Shown: positions 28,349 to 37,236, counted from the stretch's first letter. The stretch is 64,000 bases of DNA from Jiella avicenniae (GCF_021390325.1 NZ_JAJUWU010000010.1:1-64000); one strand, 5' to 3'. Numbers and translations are program-made. Notes: generated from the letters alone by a model not told the origin.

Positions 28349-29125
28349 TCATCCGCCCCAGATCATCATGCGGATCGGCATCCAAAGGCCCATGCCGATC
28401 ATCACCAGGTTTTCCGTCAGGGAGACGAAGCCGAGCGGCACGTTCGACCCGCCGCCGACACAGGCGCATTTCAGCTCGCGCTTCTGGACGTAGACGGCGT
28501 AGAACACCGAGACGGCTCCGATCGTCCCGATGATCAGCGCGATCGGCGCCGAAAGCCAGGTGAGCGCCCCGGCGATCATCAAGAGCCCGGCCAGCGTCTC
28601 GGCGAAGGGATAGATCTTGCCGTAGCGCACCCAACGCTTGGCGAGGAGATCGTAGTTCAGGAACATCGTCGAGAAGCTCTCGACGTCCTGGAGCTTCTGG
28701 ATGCCGAGCAGGGTCATCGAAATGGCGAAGAACCATTCGATCGCCCGCAGGGTGAAAATCGTGTCGTAGGCCGCCCAGCTGATCGCCAATCCCATCAGGA
28801 AGGCGACGGAGAAGATGGCGATCACCGGCTGATAGGTGGTGTCGTCCGCCGATTTGACGGCCTTGCCGAAATGTTCGCGCAGTTCGGTATAGCCGCCGAC
28901 GCGCTCGCCGGCGATGAAGGTCTGCGGGGTCGTCTCGACCGCGTGTTCCGCCTTGAAGGCGTCGGTCTCCTCGCGGGTGGTCAGCCAGCGATCCTCGACG
29001 GCGAAGCCCTCCCGCTCCAGAAGGTCCTTGGACTTCAGCCCGAAGGGGCAGACATGCTCTTCCATGACCATCCGGTAGAGGACGGCCCGCTTTCCCGGGT
29101 CCGAGGAAGTGGAGATCGTGCTCAT
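28349..29125 (-). CDS. glutaredoxin-like domain fused to MauE-type membrane protein
   Basis: The 258-residue product has an N-terminal thioredoxin-fold domain (about 12-90) with CPFGLKSKDLL, a glutaredoxin site retaining only the first cysteine, and TTPQTFIAGERVGGY. A membrane domain of four or five helices follows, ending CACVGGGSNVPLGFVSLTEN. The latter matches MauE/DoxX-like proteins used in periplasmic disulfide chemistry for methylamine dehydrogenase. Encoded convergently with the CXXCW gene, it probably supplies reductant or oxidant across the membrane to the quinoprotein system; this is inferred from position. Confidence 0.82.
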   Translation of the reverse strand: MSTISTSSDPGKRAVLYRMVMEEHVCPFGLKSKDLLEREGFAVEDRWLTTREETDAFKAEHAVETTPQTFIAGERVGGYTELREHFGKAVKSADDTTYQPVIAIFSVAFLMGLAISWAAYDTIFTLRAIEWFFAISMTLLGIQKLQDVESFSTMFLNYDLLAKRWVRYGKIYPFAETLAGLLMIAGALTWLSAPIALIIGTIGAVSVFYAVYVQKRELKCACVGGGSNVPLGFVSLTENLVMIGMGLWMPIRMMIWGG

Positions 29126-29489
29126 TGATTCGTCCCATCGTTACGGGGCCCGGCCCCTTGCTTGAATTCATGTGTTGCAACGCAGATGGACATTCCAGTC
29201 GCTGGAAGGTCAAGGCAGAGACGGTGTCGCGGTCCCGCGCCTCCCGAAGGACCCGGACCGGCGACCGCTGTCGGGCACCAGGAAAGGCTGACTCTGCCAT
29301 GGCAGAGGAGCCATCGTTTCTCGTGCGCTGGCGTCACGACAGTCCGACTCCGTCGTCATGAAAGATCGACTCTTTGACGCCGTTCGTCACGGAAGGCCGA
29401 CTCTCTGGATTTCACTCCGAGTTCGCCATGAATATAGACAGCCGAGAAAATAATACGTAATATACGAAAAATCCGGAATGGAGGTGATT
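29126..29489. other. intergenic region ahead of the first toxin-antitoxin pair
   Basis: No protein family is recognisable in any frame. The last 60 bases become AT-rich (AATAATACGTAATATACG at about 29448-29465) and contain a short palindromic core TACGTA, a plausible promoter-operator for the antitoxin gene that follows. The base composition shift marks the edge of a region that may have been acquired. Confidence 0.35.
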
Positions 29490-29759
29490 ATGAAAGCGCA
29501 AACGGTTACGGCATCCGAAGTGCAACGCCAATTCGGTCGCGTCCACGACATGGCCATGAAGGAACCGGTGGCTATCACCAACCACGGACGTTCGACGTCC
29601 TATCTCGTTTCGGCAGACCTATTCGAGCAGATGCTACTCTGCTACCGGCGTGCCTCCTTCGTTGGAGATCTTAGCGATGATGACATGAGACAGATCTTGG
29701 AAGCGAAAGTTCCCGAAGAACACAATTGGGAACCCGATGAAGTGTCTTATGCGCCATGA
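29490..29759 (+). CDS. Phd/YefM-family antitoxin
   Basis: This 89-residue protein has the N-terminal DNA-binding and dimerisation part of Phd/YefM antitoxins: MKAQTVTASEVQRQFGRVHD, then EPVAITNHGRSTSYLVSADLF. The C-terminal acidic part would wrap and neutralise the toxin. GGAGG at 29480-29484 is ideal for the ATG at 29490, better than one at 29478. It overlaps the toxin gene by four bases, the usual antitoxin-first order. Codon use is less GC-biased than in flanking genes, as is common for mobile toxin-antitoxin loci. Confidence 0.85.
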   Translation: MKAQTVTASEVQRQFGRVHDMAMKEPVAITNHGRSTSYLVSADLFEQMLLCYRRASFVGDLSDDDMRQILEAKVPEEHNWEPDEVSYAP

Positions 29760-30205
29760 ATATTCCTGATGACGTTCATCCGGGATTGGTTTTAGGCTAC
29801 TCCTATTTATGGGCGGATGAGCAGAAAGAAGGCAGGGAAGAGGGAATCAAGGACCGACCTGCAGTCGTAGTTCTCTCTAAAAATATGAAAGACGGCGTTC
29901 TTTACGTTACGGTCGCTGCAATTACTCATTCACCTCCCCGCGGCAAGCAGGGTTCGATTGCCATCGACCCGAGGATCAAAGACCGATTAGGATTGGATGA
30001 CGACGTATCTTACGTGGTCACGGACGAACTCAACACGTTCGTTTGGCCCGGCCCCGATCTTCGCCCAACTACTGTCGATCGAGGAAAGCCTGATGCGTCA
30101 TGCGTGTATGGCTATATCCCACAATCCTTATTAACTAAAATCGGCTCATCGATCGCCGAACATCGCAACCAGCAGCGGTTTCGACTTGTTAAGCGCTCGG
30201 GCTAA
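29756..30205 (+). CDS. PemK/MazF-like growth inhibitor toxin
   Basis: This 149-residue protein is probably a PemK/MazF-fold toxin. Supporting segments are PGLVLGYSYLW near the N-terminus, GIKDRPAVVVLSKN (the conserved R-P-x-V-V strand), VTVAAITHSP and a later DELNTFVWPGPDLRP. MazF-family toxins are ribosome-independent mRNA endonucleases. It is translationally coupled to the Phd-type antitoxin, an uncommon partner class for PemK/MazF toxins, which usually pair with MazE/PemI. The family call is moderately sure; activity is inferred. Confidence 0.75.
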   Translation: MNIPDDVHPGLVLGYSYLWADEQKEGREEGIKDRPAVVVLSKNMKDGVLYVTVAAITHSPPRGKQGSIAIDPRIKDRLGLDDDVSYVVTDELNTFVWPGPDLRPTTVDRGKPDASCVYGYIPQSLLTKIGSSIAEHRNQQRFRLVKRSG

Positions 30206-30222
30206 CCAGACCGAAATGGGTT

Positions 30223-30459
30223 TCATCGCGTCCGGTGACGGTGCCGGTCGTGGACGAACTGGACTTCGGCGACGCCATCCGGGGCGTCAGGATCTTCGGA
30301 ACGAACCTGACCGGTCCGGATGCGGACGGTCACGATATCATGGAGGCCGGCTTCCGAGCCTTGAGCGAGGGAGACGAAGGCGTCCGTTAGGCTCTGACGG
30401 TCGTTTCCGATCGCCGCCCTGAACGTCCCGGCGCGCTTGGTGCCTATGGCGATCTTCAT
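30223..30459 (-). pseudogene. ambiguous small coding-like remnant
   Basis: The 30206-30612 stretch has codon-like periodicity on both strands. On the minus strand, ATG at 30459 opens a 78-residue frame (MKIAIGTKRAGTFRAAIGND...). On the plus strand a frame running from about 30200 to a TAA at 30592-30594 (VPVVDELDFGDAIRGVRIFG...) is broken by an in-frame TAG at 30388-30390. I recognise neither product. The plus frame ends 18 bases before a strong terminator, which favours a decayed plus-strand gene. The rest of the 722-base gap up to preT contains only the terminator and a possible operator. Confidence 0.3.
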
Positions 30460-30612
30460 GCCTTTGCCCGCGACACGGCGCGAGGTCGAGGATCGCCTCG
30501 CCTTCTGGAATTGACGCGCGACCATGCCGAGCATCGATGGGAACCGGTGATGCTGTTCGGCCGAGGCCGAAGCGACGAGGCGTCGTCGCGATAAAATCCA
30601 CGTTCTGTTAGG

Positions 30613-30642
30613 ACGCGTCGACGTCAGTCGGCGCGTTTTTTT
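30613..30642 (+). terminator. intrinsic terminator
   Basis: ACGCGTCGAC (30613-30622) pairs with GTCGGCGCGT (30627-30636, one G-U pair) around the loop GTCA, followed directly by a run of seven T. This is a textbook rho-independent terminator for plus-strand transcripts. It would end the toxin-antitoxin transcript or the decayed gene just upstream and insulate preT. Confidence 0.85.
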
Positions 30643-30798
30643 GTGCCTTGCTCGACCGAGAGGACGGCATCTCCGTGTCCGTCGACGGATCGAGTCAGAC
30701 TTTTGCGCAAGCCGAGTCATGCTTCGGCCGGATAGAGTCAGGGTTTTGTGACGCCGACACCGCGGCCGAAGCGCGGATGGATCGGCGTCGTTCGAATT

Positions 30799-30814
30799 TT
30801 GACCAAACGATAAA
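30799..30814 (+). promoter_or_regulatory. possible RutR half-site upstream of preT
   Basis: TTGACCAAACGATAAA begins with the exact TTGACCA half of the RutR consensus TTGACCAnnTGGTCAA, but only four of seven positions agree in the second half. It lies 114-129 bases upstream of the preT start in an AT-rich patch, where a promoter is expected. RutR is encoded in this island, which raises the prior, but the single good half keeps confidence low. Confidence 0.35.
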
Positions 30815-30927
30815 AAAATTGACGGCGGCGAAAAATGGAATCATTCTCGTTTTCGAGCGGGTGAGCGCCGAACCCGCGCGGTGCAGACGGGCGAGGCCCG
30901 GGCTGAAAACACGGGCGCCGAGAGGGG

Positions 30928-32307
30928 ATGACCGCGATGACCGATCCCGCAGGAGTCGACGTCAGGGCAGGGCGGCTTTCCGCCGAGGTGCTCGCGACGG
31001 GCTTTTCCGATCTCCATCCGGCGTTCGAGCCGCACGAAGCCTTCGTCGAGGCCGACCGCTGCTATTTCTGCTACGATGCGCCCTGTATGCAGGCCTGTCC
31101 GACCGGCATCGACATTCCGCTGTTCATTCGCGAGATCCAGGCCGGCAATCCGATCGGCGCGGCGAAGACGATTCTCTCGGCCAACATTCTCGGCGGCATG
31201 TGCGCGCGCGTCTGCCCGACCGAGACGCTCTGCGAAGAGGTCTGCGTGCGCGAGGTGGCCGAGGGCAAGCCGGTGCAGATCGGCCTCCTGCAGCGCCATG
31301 CCACCGATGCGCTGATGGCGACGGGGAACCATCCGTTCCGCCGCGCCGCGCCGACCGGCAGGCGGATCGCCGTCGTCGGCGCCGGGCCGGCCGGCCTTTC
31401 CTGCGCCCATCGCCTCGCCATGCTCGGCCACGACGTGACGATCTTCGACGCCCGCGAAAAGCCGGGCGGGCTCAACGAATACGGCATCGCCGCCTACAAG
31501 GCGACGGAGGACTTCGCCCAGCGGGAAGTGGAATTCCTCCTGAAGATCGGCGGGATCGCCATCGAAACCGGCAAGGCGCTCGGCCGCGACGTGCATCTCG
31601 CCGATCTGCGTCGTGACTACGACGCGGTGTTCCTCGGTCTCGGCCTCGCCGGCGTCAACGCGCTCGGGGCCGAGGGCGAGACGGCCGGCGGCTCGCACGA
31701 CGCCGTCGCCTGGATCGCCGATCTGCGCCAGACGGCGGAGCTTTCGCAGCTTCCCGTCGGCCGGCGGGTGGTGGTCATCGGCGGCGGCATGACGGCGATC
31801 GACGCAGCCGTCCAGTCGAAGGCCCTCGGCGCCGAGGAGGTGACGATCGCCTATCGCCGCGGCCGCGAGGCGATGAACGCGAGCCCTTACGAACAGGAGG
31901 TGGCTGCAACGCGCGGCGTGCACCTGCGCTTCAATCTGCAGCCGAAGCGGATCCTGGCGGAAAACGGCCATGTGACCGGCATCGAGATGGAGCGCACCCG
32001 CAGCGACGGTGGAACGCTGGTCCTGACCGGCGAGACGGTGACGCTTGAGGCCGACCAGGTCTTCAAGGCGATCGGCCAGAGCTTCGTCGCCGAGGGCACC
32101 GATCACGAGGGGGAGGGGATCGCGTTGGAGCGCGGCCGCATGAAGGTCGACGCCGCGTGCCGCACCTCGCTCGACGGCGTCTGGGCCGGCGGCGACTGCA
32201 TTGCCGGGGGCGAGGACCTGACCGTCGTCGCGGTGGAGGACGGCAAGATCGCGGCCATGGACATTCACGCGGCGCTGACGGCCGCGGACAGGGTGGCGGC
32301 GGAGTAA
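30928..32307 (+). CDS. preT: NAD-dependent dihydropyrimidine dehydrogenase subunit PreT
   Basis: This 459-residue flavoprotein supplies electrons from NADH to PreA for reduction of uracil and thymine. The N-terminal Fe-S domain carries CYFCYDAPCMQACPTGIDI and CARVCPTETLCEEVC. FAD binding is seen at IAVVGAGPAGLSCAHRLA, and the NAD-binding glycine motif at VVVIGGGMTAIDAAVQSKAL. The C-terminus closes with WAGGDCIAGGEDLTVVAVEDG. The family and length match GltD-like PreT. ATG codons at 30928 and 30937 are both possible; AGAGGGG is better spaced for the second. Partner preA lies downstream, separated by a HicAB remnant on the other strand. Confidence 0.94.
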   Translation: MTAMTDPAGVDVRAGRLSAEVLATGFSDLHPAFEPHEAFVEADRCYFCYDAPCMQACPTGIDIPLFIREIQAGNPIGAAKTILSANILGGMCARVCPTETLCEEVCVREVAEGKPVQIGLLQRHATDALMATGNHPFRRAAPTGRRIAVVGAGPAGLSCAHRLAMLGHDVTIFDAREKPGGLNEYGIAAYKATEDFAQREVEFLLKIGGIAIETGKALGRDVHLADLRRDYDAVFLGLGLAGVNALGAEGETAGGSHDAVAWIADLRQTAELSQLPVGRRVVVIGGGMTAIDAAVQSKALGAEEVTIAYRRGREAMNASPYEQEVAATRGVHLRFNLQPKRILAENGHVTGIEMERTRSDGGTLVLTGETVTLEADQVFKAIGQSFVAEGTDHEGEGIALERGRMKVDAACRTSLDGVWAGGDCIAGGEDLTVVAVEDGKIAAMDIHAALTAADRVAAE

Positions 32308-32505
32308 TGCCGTGGGCGAGATTACGCGGGTCATGTCCTCCGAGTTTCAGGCGCTTGCACTGACAGGGCCGAGAAAGCACTGCCCAAGCCTCACGCACCA
32401 TCGGACCGAGATGCGTTTCGGGAAAGTGTTGCATCGGACACGGCATGGGCCTGCAGGAACGCAGCGCAAGCGTATGTTCCCGAGGGCGGCAAAGCAGTCC
32501 CACCG

Positions 32506-32736
32506 TCAAAGCAAATCGACGAATTCCTTCGTCGTCAAACCCGACTTGTCGAGTATCGAACGCAGTGTGCCGGTCGGCAAGTCGCGACTTCCATGGACGG
32601 GCACACTGACCTTCGATTCAGGCCGCTCGGGATGCCGCAGGACATGGTGGCTGCCGCTCATCCGAAGAACCCCGCCTGGTTGCAAGGCTCGCACGATCGT
32701 CTTCCCGCTGAGCGCAGGCAGCGGGGGTATTTGGAG
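32506..32736 (-). pseudogene. hicA: HicA-like toxin without a clear start codon
   Basis: The frame encodes IPPLPALSGKTIVRALQPGG followed by VLRMSGSHHVLRHPERPESK and ends SGLTTKEFVDLL, an evident HicA mRNA interferase with its catalytic GSHH histidine. No ATG, GTG or TTG lies before the conserved LPALSGK segment; the first in-frame start (GTG at 32694) removes it. One residue is also missing where RALxxAGFVLRM is expected. The upstream hicB frame reads straight into this one with no stop. The intergenic stop-start junction appears deleted, so the toxin is probably not made in full length. Confidence 0.75.
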
Positions 32737-32968
32737 CCGCCTGAAAGACAGACACCTGCCGAACCAGTGGCACGACGTCCTCCGGGATCGGTTCTCCCTC
32801 GTCCCGTCTCACTTCGAGGCAGAGAGCGATGGCTTCCTCAGCCATTTGCAACGCGTCTTCTTCCGTTTCGCCATAACTTACGATCTCCGGAAGCGCCGGC
32901 ACCAATACGGTGAACCCACCCTCCGGCTCGGGCCGGAGTTGAATGGTGTAGGTGATGGTTCCGCTCAC
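32618..32968 (-). pseudogene. hicB: HicB-like antitoxin reading through into hicA
   Basis: The GTG at 32968 begins VSGTITYTIQLRPEPEGGFT, then VLVPALPEIVSYGETEEDAL and QMAEEAIALCLEVRRDEGEP, a clear HicB partial RNase-H-fold antitoxin. The family-like part ends at QVSVFQAA (32735). Instead of stopping, the frame continues about 39 codons in a shifted reading of the hicA coding region to 32618. The HicB core is intact and could still bind a toxin. The pair lies antisense inside the preT-preA interval. Confidence 0.75.
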
Positions 32969-33047
32969 GACGCACCTCGCAATCTTTCGCGATCGACGGT
33001 CACCATAGCAACCTTCGGTACGGCCTGCCAGAAAAGGAGCCAAGTAC

Positions 33048-34391
33048 GTGGCTGATCTCTCTACGTCCTTTCTCGGCATTTCCTCGCCGAACCCGTTCTG
33101 GCTGGCTTCCGCCCCGCCGACGGACAAGGAATACAACGTCCAGCGAGCCTTCGAGCAGGGTTGGGGCGGGGTGGTCTGGAAGACGCTGGGCGAGGATCCG
33201 CCCGTCGTCAACGTCAACGGTCCGCGCTACGGGGCGATCTGGGGACCGGACCGGCGGCTGCTCGGCCTCAACAACATCGAGCTGATCACCGACCGGGCGC
33301 TCGATACGAACCTCGAGGAAATCGCGAGGGTCAAGCGCAACTGGCCGGACCGGGCGCTGATCGTCTCCCTGATGGTCCCCTGCGAGGAGGCGCCCTGGCA
33401 GAAGATCCTGGGTCTGGTCGAACAGACCGGCGCCGACGGCGTCGAACTCAACTTCGGCTGCCCGCACGGCATGTCCGAGCGCGGCATGGGCTCGGCGGTC
33501 GGCCAGGTGCCGGAATACATCGAGATGGTCGCCCGCTGGTGCAAGCAGCATTCGAGGCTGCCGGTCATCGTCAAGCTGACACCGAACATCACCGACATCC
33601 GCTATCCGGCCCGGGCGGCCAAAGAGGGCGGGGCGGACGCGGTGTCGCTGATCAACACCGTCAGTTCCATCATGTCGATCGACCTCGACAATTTCGCGCC
33701 GACGCCGACGATCGACGGCAAGGGTTCGCATGGCGGCATGTGCGGCCCGGCCGTCAAGCCGATCGCCCTCAACATGGTGGCCGAGATCGCCCGCGATGCC
33801 GCGACGGCCGACATGCCGATCTCCGGCATCGGCGGCATCACCACCTGGCGCGACGCGGCGGAGTTCATCGCGCTCGGCTGCGGCAACGTCCAGGTCTGCA
33901 CCGCGGCGATGACCTACGGCTTCAAGGTGGTCAAGGAGATGATCTCGGGCCTCGCCGACTGGATGGACGAGAAGGGCTACGCCACGATCGAAGACTTCCG
34001 CGGAAAGGCGGTCCCGAACGTCACCGACTGGCAGTATCTCAACCTCAACTACGTGACCAAGGCGCGGATCGACCAGGACAAGTGCATCTCCTGCGGCCGC
34101 TGCCACATCGCCTGCGAGGACACCTCGCATCAGGCGATCACCAGTATGGTCGAGGGCAGGCGGCATTTCGAGGTGATCGACGAGGAGTGCGTCGGCTGCA
34201 ATCTGTGCGTCAACGTCTGCCCGGTCGAGGACTGCATCACCATGGAGAGGATCTCCGGCTTCGATCCGAGGACCGGCAAGCCCATTCCGGACGAATACGA
34301 CAACTGGACCCGGCATCCGAACAATCCGGCATCGGCCGAGAAGAAGCAGCATGCACCGGAGCCGGTGACGATGCCGGATGCGGCCGAGTGA
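33048..34391 (+). CDS. preA: NAD-dependent dihydropyrimidine dehydrogenase subunit PreA
   Basis: This 447-residue catalytic subunit reduces uracil and thymine to their dihydro forms. The FMN-binding TIM barrel resembles dihydroorotate dehydrogenase: SPNPFWLASAPPTDKEYNV, LNFGCPHGMSERGMGSAVGQ with the active-site loop Cys, and ISGIGGITTWRDAAEF. The C-terminal ferredoxin domain holds two [4Fe-4S] motifs, CISCGRCHIACEDTSHQAI and CVGCNLCVNVCPVEDC. The start is GTG at 33048 with AAGGAG at 33034-33039. It works with PreT. Normal lengths and motifs suggest a functional enzyme. Confidence 0.95.
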   Translation: MADLSTSFLGISSPNPFWLASAPPTDKEYNVQRAFEQGWGGVVWKTLGEDPPVVNVNGPRYGAIWGPDRRLLGLNNIELITDRALDTNLEEIARVKRNWPDRALIVSLMVPCEEAPWQKILGLVEQTGADGVELNFGCPHGMSERGMGSAVGQVPEYIEMVARWCKQHSRLPVIVKLTPNITDIRYPARAAKEGGADAVSLINTVSSIMSIDLDNFAPTPTIDGKGSHGGMCGPAVKPIALNMVAEIARDAATADMPISGIGGITTWRDAAEFIALGCGNVQVCTAAMTYGFKVVKEMISGLADWMDEKGYATIEDFRGKAVPNVTDWQYLNLNYVTKARIDQDKCISCGRCHIACEDTSHQAITSMVEGRRHFEVIDEECVGCNLCVNVCPVEDCITMERISGFDPRTGKPIPDEYDNWTRHPNNPASAEKKQHAPEPVTMPDAAE

Positions 34392-34750
34392 CGATTTCCA
34401 CCCGCTGTAGGTGAGACGCGTACGCGGCGGATCGTCTTCCCCGCCGCTCCGGCGGCAGGAAGCCGAGCGACAGACCTCTCCTCGACCGCCGGCCGCGCGC
34501 CCGAGGCGGTGTCGAGTTCCATTGTGCGGACTGGCCAGTCTTGCGGCGCAGGGACGGTTTTCGCATCGACGGCCGCTTGGTGGAACCCTGCGGCCAGACG
34601 TCTCCTTTGCTTTGCCCGGAGCGAAAACACATGCGGAGATCTCGACGTAACGTCGAAGTAACCTTGCGCGGGGCATAGTGCGCCTCTGGCGAGCGAGCAT
34701 GCTGCAACCGCTGGCGAGTGTTTCACTTTCAAGGCCGAGAAAGACGCGTA
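34392..34750. other. gene-free stretch between preA and the GGDEF-EAL gene
   Basis: Nothing recognisable is encoded in this 359-base interval. Open frames on both strands are arginine/proline-rich artefacts of high GC content. The promoter of the following gene is expected in the last 150 bases, but no clear hexamers or operator palindromes were found. Confidence 0.4.
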
Positions 34751-37198
34751 ATGTCGATCAAGGTGAGGCTCATCCTGGGCTTTCTCGTGTTTGCCGGCCT
34801 GACGATCGCCTTCGGACTGTTGTCCTATCGCGGCCAGGTCGATGCAGTCGAGAAACTCGGCGCCTTCGTCGACGCCGGGGTCGAGCCGCTGACGCAGCTC
34901 CAGGCGAGCCTCGTCGGCATGAACGAGGTTCGCAGCCGCATCGACAACCGGATTCAGCTCGAAGGCGAATCCGCGAGACGAACGGCGCTCACCGGTCGCG
35001 ATCTCGAGGAAGTGCTGGGGGCGGTCGCCGAGGTGCGCGAGACGGTGGGTGTCGTCCTCCAATCCGACATCCCGGAAGAAGCCAAGGCCGATCTGCGCGG
35101 CCTCGTCTATTCCGTCGGGCTGATCGAGACCGGCTATGCCTCGGTTTCGAAGCCGACGGTGATGCGCGAATTGGAGAAGATCACCCTCGGGCTGCAATCG
35201 TCCGTGCGGATCCTGCGGGCCGATCTCGATGCGCGGGGCGAGGCGGCGAACCAGTCGTTCGAGGGAGGAACGTTGCAGCAGGCGATCGGCCTCGGCGCCG
35301 TGCTCTCTGCCATGCTCGGTCTCCTCGTCTATCTGATCCGGTCGGTCTCCTCGCCGTTGCGGCGGCTCTCCGAAACCGCCAGGGCGCTGCTCGCCGGCGC
35401 GGACGACCTGACGATCCGGCCGATCGGTCCGGGCGAGGTCCGCGGCGTCTTTTCGGCCCTCAAGGAAATGCAGGATCGCTATATGGTCCTGCAGTCGACG
35501 CTCGACGCCAAGACCGACATGCTGTCGACCCAGATCGCGGCCCAGCAGGGACAGCTCCAGGCCGCGCTCGACAACATGACCCAGGCCCTCTGCATGCTCG
35601 ACGGCCAGCGCCGGCTTCTGCTCTCCAATGGTGTCTTCAACGAGCGTTTCGGCGAATTCGACATCCTGACTCCGGCCAAGAAGTTCTTTTCGGACCAGAG
35701 CTTGACGACCTCGTTGCGGGAGAACGAAAACGACTCCCTGCAGATGACGATGCCCGACGGGACGATCCTCGAGGTGAAGCGCCGGGGAATGCCGGGCAAG
35801 GGGCTGTTGATCACCTTCGAGGACATCACCGAGCGCGAGCGGATTTCCAAGCGACTGAAATACCTCGCCGGTCACGATCAGCTCACGGACCTGCCCAACC
35901 GCCGGCAGTTCGGCGAAGAACTCGACCAGCTCCTCAAGACGACCCGCAAGCCCTTCGCGCTGGTCGTCGTCGACCTGCGCAACTTCAAATCGATCAACGA
36001 CACCTTCGGCCACCCGGTCGGCGACGCGCTGCTCAAATCCTGCGGCGACCGCCTGGCCGGCCTCGTCGATGCGAGGGCCAGCGTCGCGCGGCTGGGCGGC
36101 GACGAATTCGCCGTCATAGCGCCTCAGGCGAAGTCCGCCGCCGAGGCGAGCGCGCTCGGCGAGTCGATCGTCAGGGCCTTCGCCGAGCCCTTCGAGGTCG
36201 AGGGGCGGCGGATCTTCGCATCGGTGAGCGTCGGCATCGTCGCCCATGATCCGAGCATCACCGAGGCCGACGCCACCAATGCCGACATCATGCTGCAGAA
36301 CTGCGACCTGGCGCTCTACAGGGCCAAGGAGGAGCGCTCCGACAGCGGCGCCTTCGAGCTTTTCCAGCCGGCGCTGCGGGCCAATCTGAGACAGCGTCGG
36401 GAAATGGAGCTCGATCTGAAGGCGGCCCTCGATGCGGAGGAATTCGAGCTCTACTACCAGCCTTTCGTCGACATGGCGGACAAGCGGGTCAGCGGTTTCG
36501 AGGCGTTGCTGCGCTGGAGCCATCCGGAAAAGGGCATGATCTCCCCGAGCGTCTTCATCCCGCTTGCGGAAGAAGCCGGATTGATCGAACGACTGGGTAT
36601 CTGGTGCCTGGAAACCGCCTGTGCCGAAGCGGCGACCTGGCCGGAATCGATGACGATCTCGGTCAACCTCTCGCCCATGCAGTTCAAGAGCGCGACGCTC
36701 CTGTCCGACATCGACCGGGCGTTGACGAATTCGCGCCTCGCCGCAGAACGGCTGCAGATCGAGGTGACGGAATCCTTGTTCCTCGACGAGAGCGACCGCG
36801 TTCTCGACATCCTGAAGGAGATGCGCCGGCGCGGCCTCACGGTGTCGATGGACGATTTCGGGACCGGCTATTCCTCGCTCGGCTATCTCAGCCGCTTCTC
36901 CTTCAACAAGATCAAGATCGACCAGTCCTTCGTCCGCGACATGGGACGGGCCGAGAATCTCGCCATCGTCCGATCGGTGATCGGCCTGTCGAAATCCTTG
37001 AACATGCAGGTGATCGCCGAGGGCATCGAGACCGACGAGCAGATGCGCGGGCTTCTGGCCGAAGGGTGCCGCGAGATGCAGGGCTATTTCTTCTCCACGC
37101 CGCAGCCGAAGGAGGAACTGCCGCGCGTCATCGCCGACATCACCAGGCGATGGACCGGCGATCTGGAGGTCGCCGCCGGCAAGACGCTGGCGGCATAG
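34751..37198 (+). CDS. membrane GGDEF-EAL cyclic di-GMP protein
   Basis: The 815-residue protein has two membrane helices (about 6-26 and 180-200) around a helical periplasmic sensor, then HAMP-like and PAS-like segments. A GGDEF domain follows (about 375-535, with intact RLGGDEF and FKSINDTFGH) and an EAL domain (about 550-805, with FEALLRW, NLSPMQF, VTESLFL, DDFGTGYSSL and AEGIETDEQ). Both catalytic sets look complete, so synthesis, hydrolysis or switching is possible. The RxxD inhibitory site is replaced by DARA. The ATG at 34751 gives the usual short N-terminus before TM1. It separates preA from rutR and is probably unrelated to pyrimidine breakdown. Confidence 0.92.
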   Translation: MSIKVRLILGFLVFAGLTIAFGLLSYRGQVDAVEKLGAFVDAGVEPLTQLQASLVGMNEVRSRIDNRIQLEGESARRTALTGRDLEEVLGAVAEVRETVGVVLQSDIPEEAKADLRGLVYSVGLIETGYASVSKPTVMRELEKITLGLQSSVRILRADLDARGEAANQSFEGGTLQQAIGLGAVLSAMLGLLVYLIRSVSSPLRRLSETARALLAGADDLTIRPIGPGEVRGVFSALKEMQDRYMVLQSTLDAKTDMLSTQIAAQQGQLQAALDNMTQALCMLDGQRRLLLSNGVFNERFGEFDILTPAKKFFSDQSLTTSLRENENDSLQMTMPDGTILEVKRRGMPGKGLLITFEDITERERISKRLKYLAGHDQLTDLPNRRQFGEELDQLLKTTRKPFALVVVDLRNFKSINDTFGHPVGDALLKSCGDRLAGLVDARASVARLGGDEFAVIAPQAKSAAEASALGESIVRAFAEPFEVEGRRIFASVSVGIVAHDPSITEADATNADIMLQNCDLALYRAKEERSDSGAFELFQPALRANLRQRREMELDLKAALDAEEFELYYQPFVDMADKRVSGFEALLRWSHPEKGMISPSVFIPLAEEAGLIERLGIWCLETACAEAATWPESMTISVNLSPMQFKSATLLSDIDRALTNSRLAAERLQIEVTESLFLDESDRVLDILKEMRRRGLTVSMDDFGTGYSSLGYLSRFSFNKIKIDQSFVRDMGRAENLAIVRSVIGLSKSLNMQVIAEGIETDEQMRGLLAEGCREMQGYFFSTPQPKEELPRVIADITRRWTGDLEVAAGKTLAA

Positions 37199-37236
37199 GA
37201 ACAATTCCGATGGCAAGGGCCGGATAACGCCATTGC

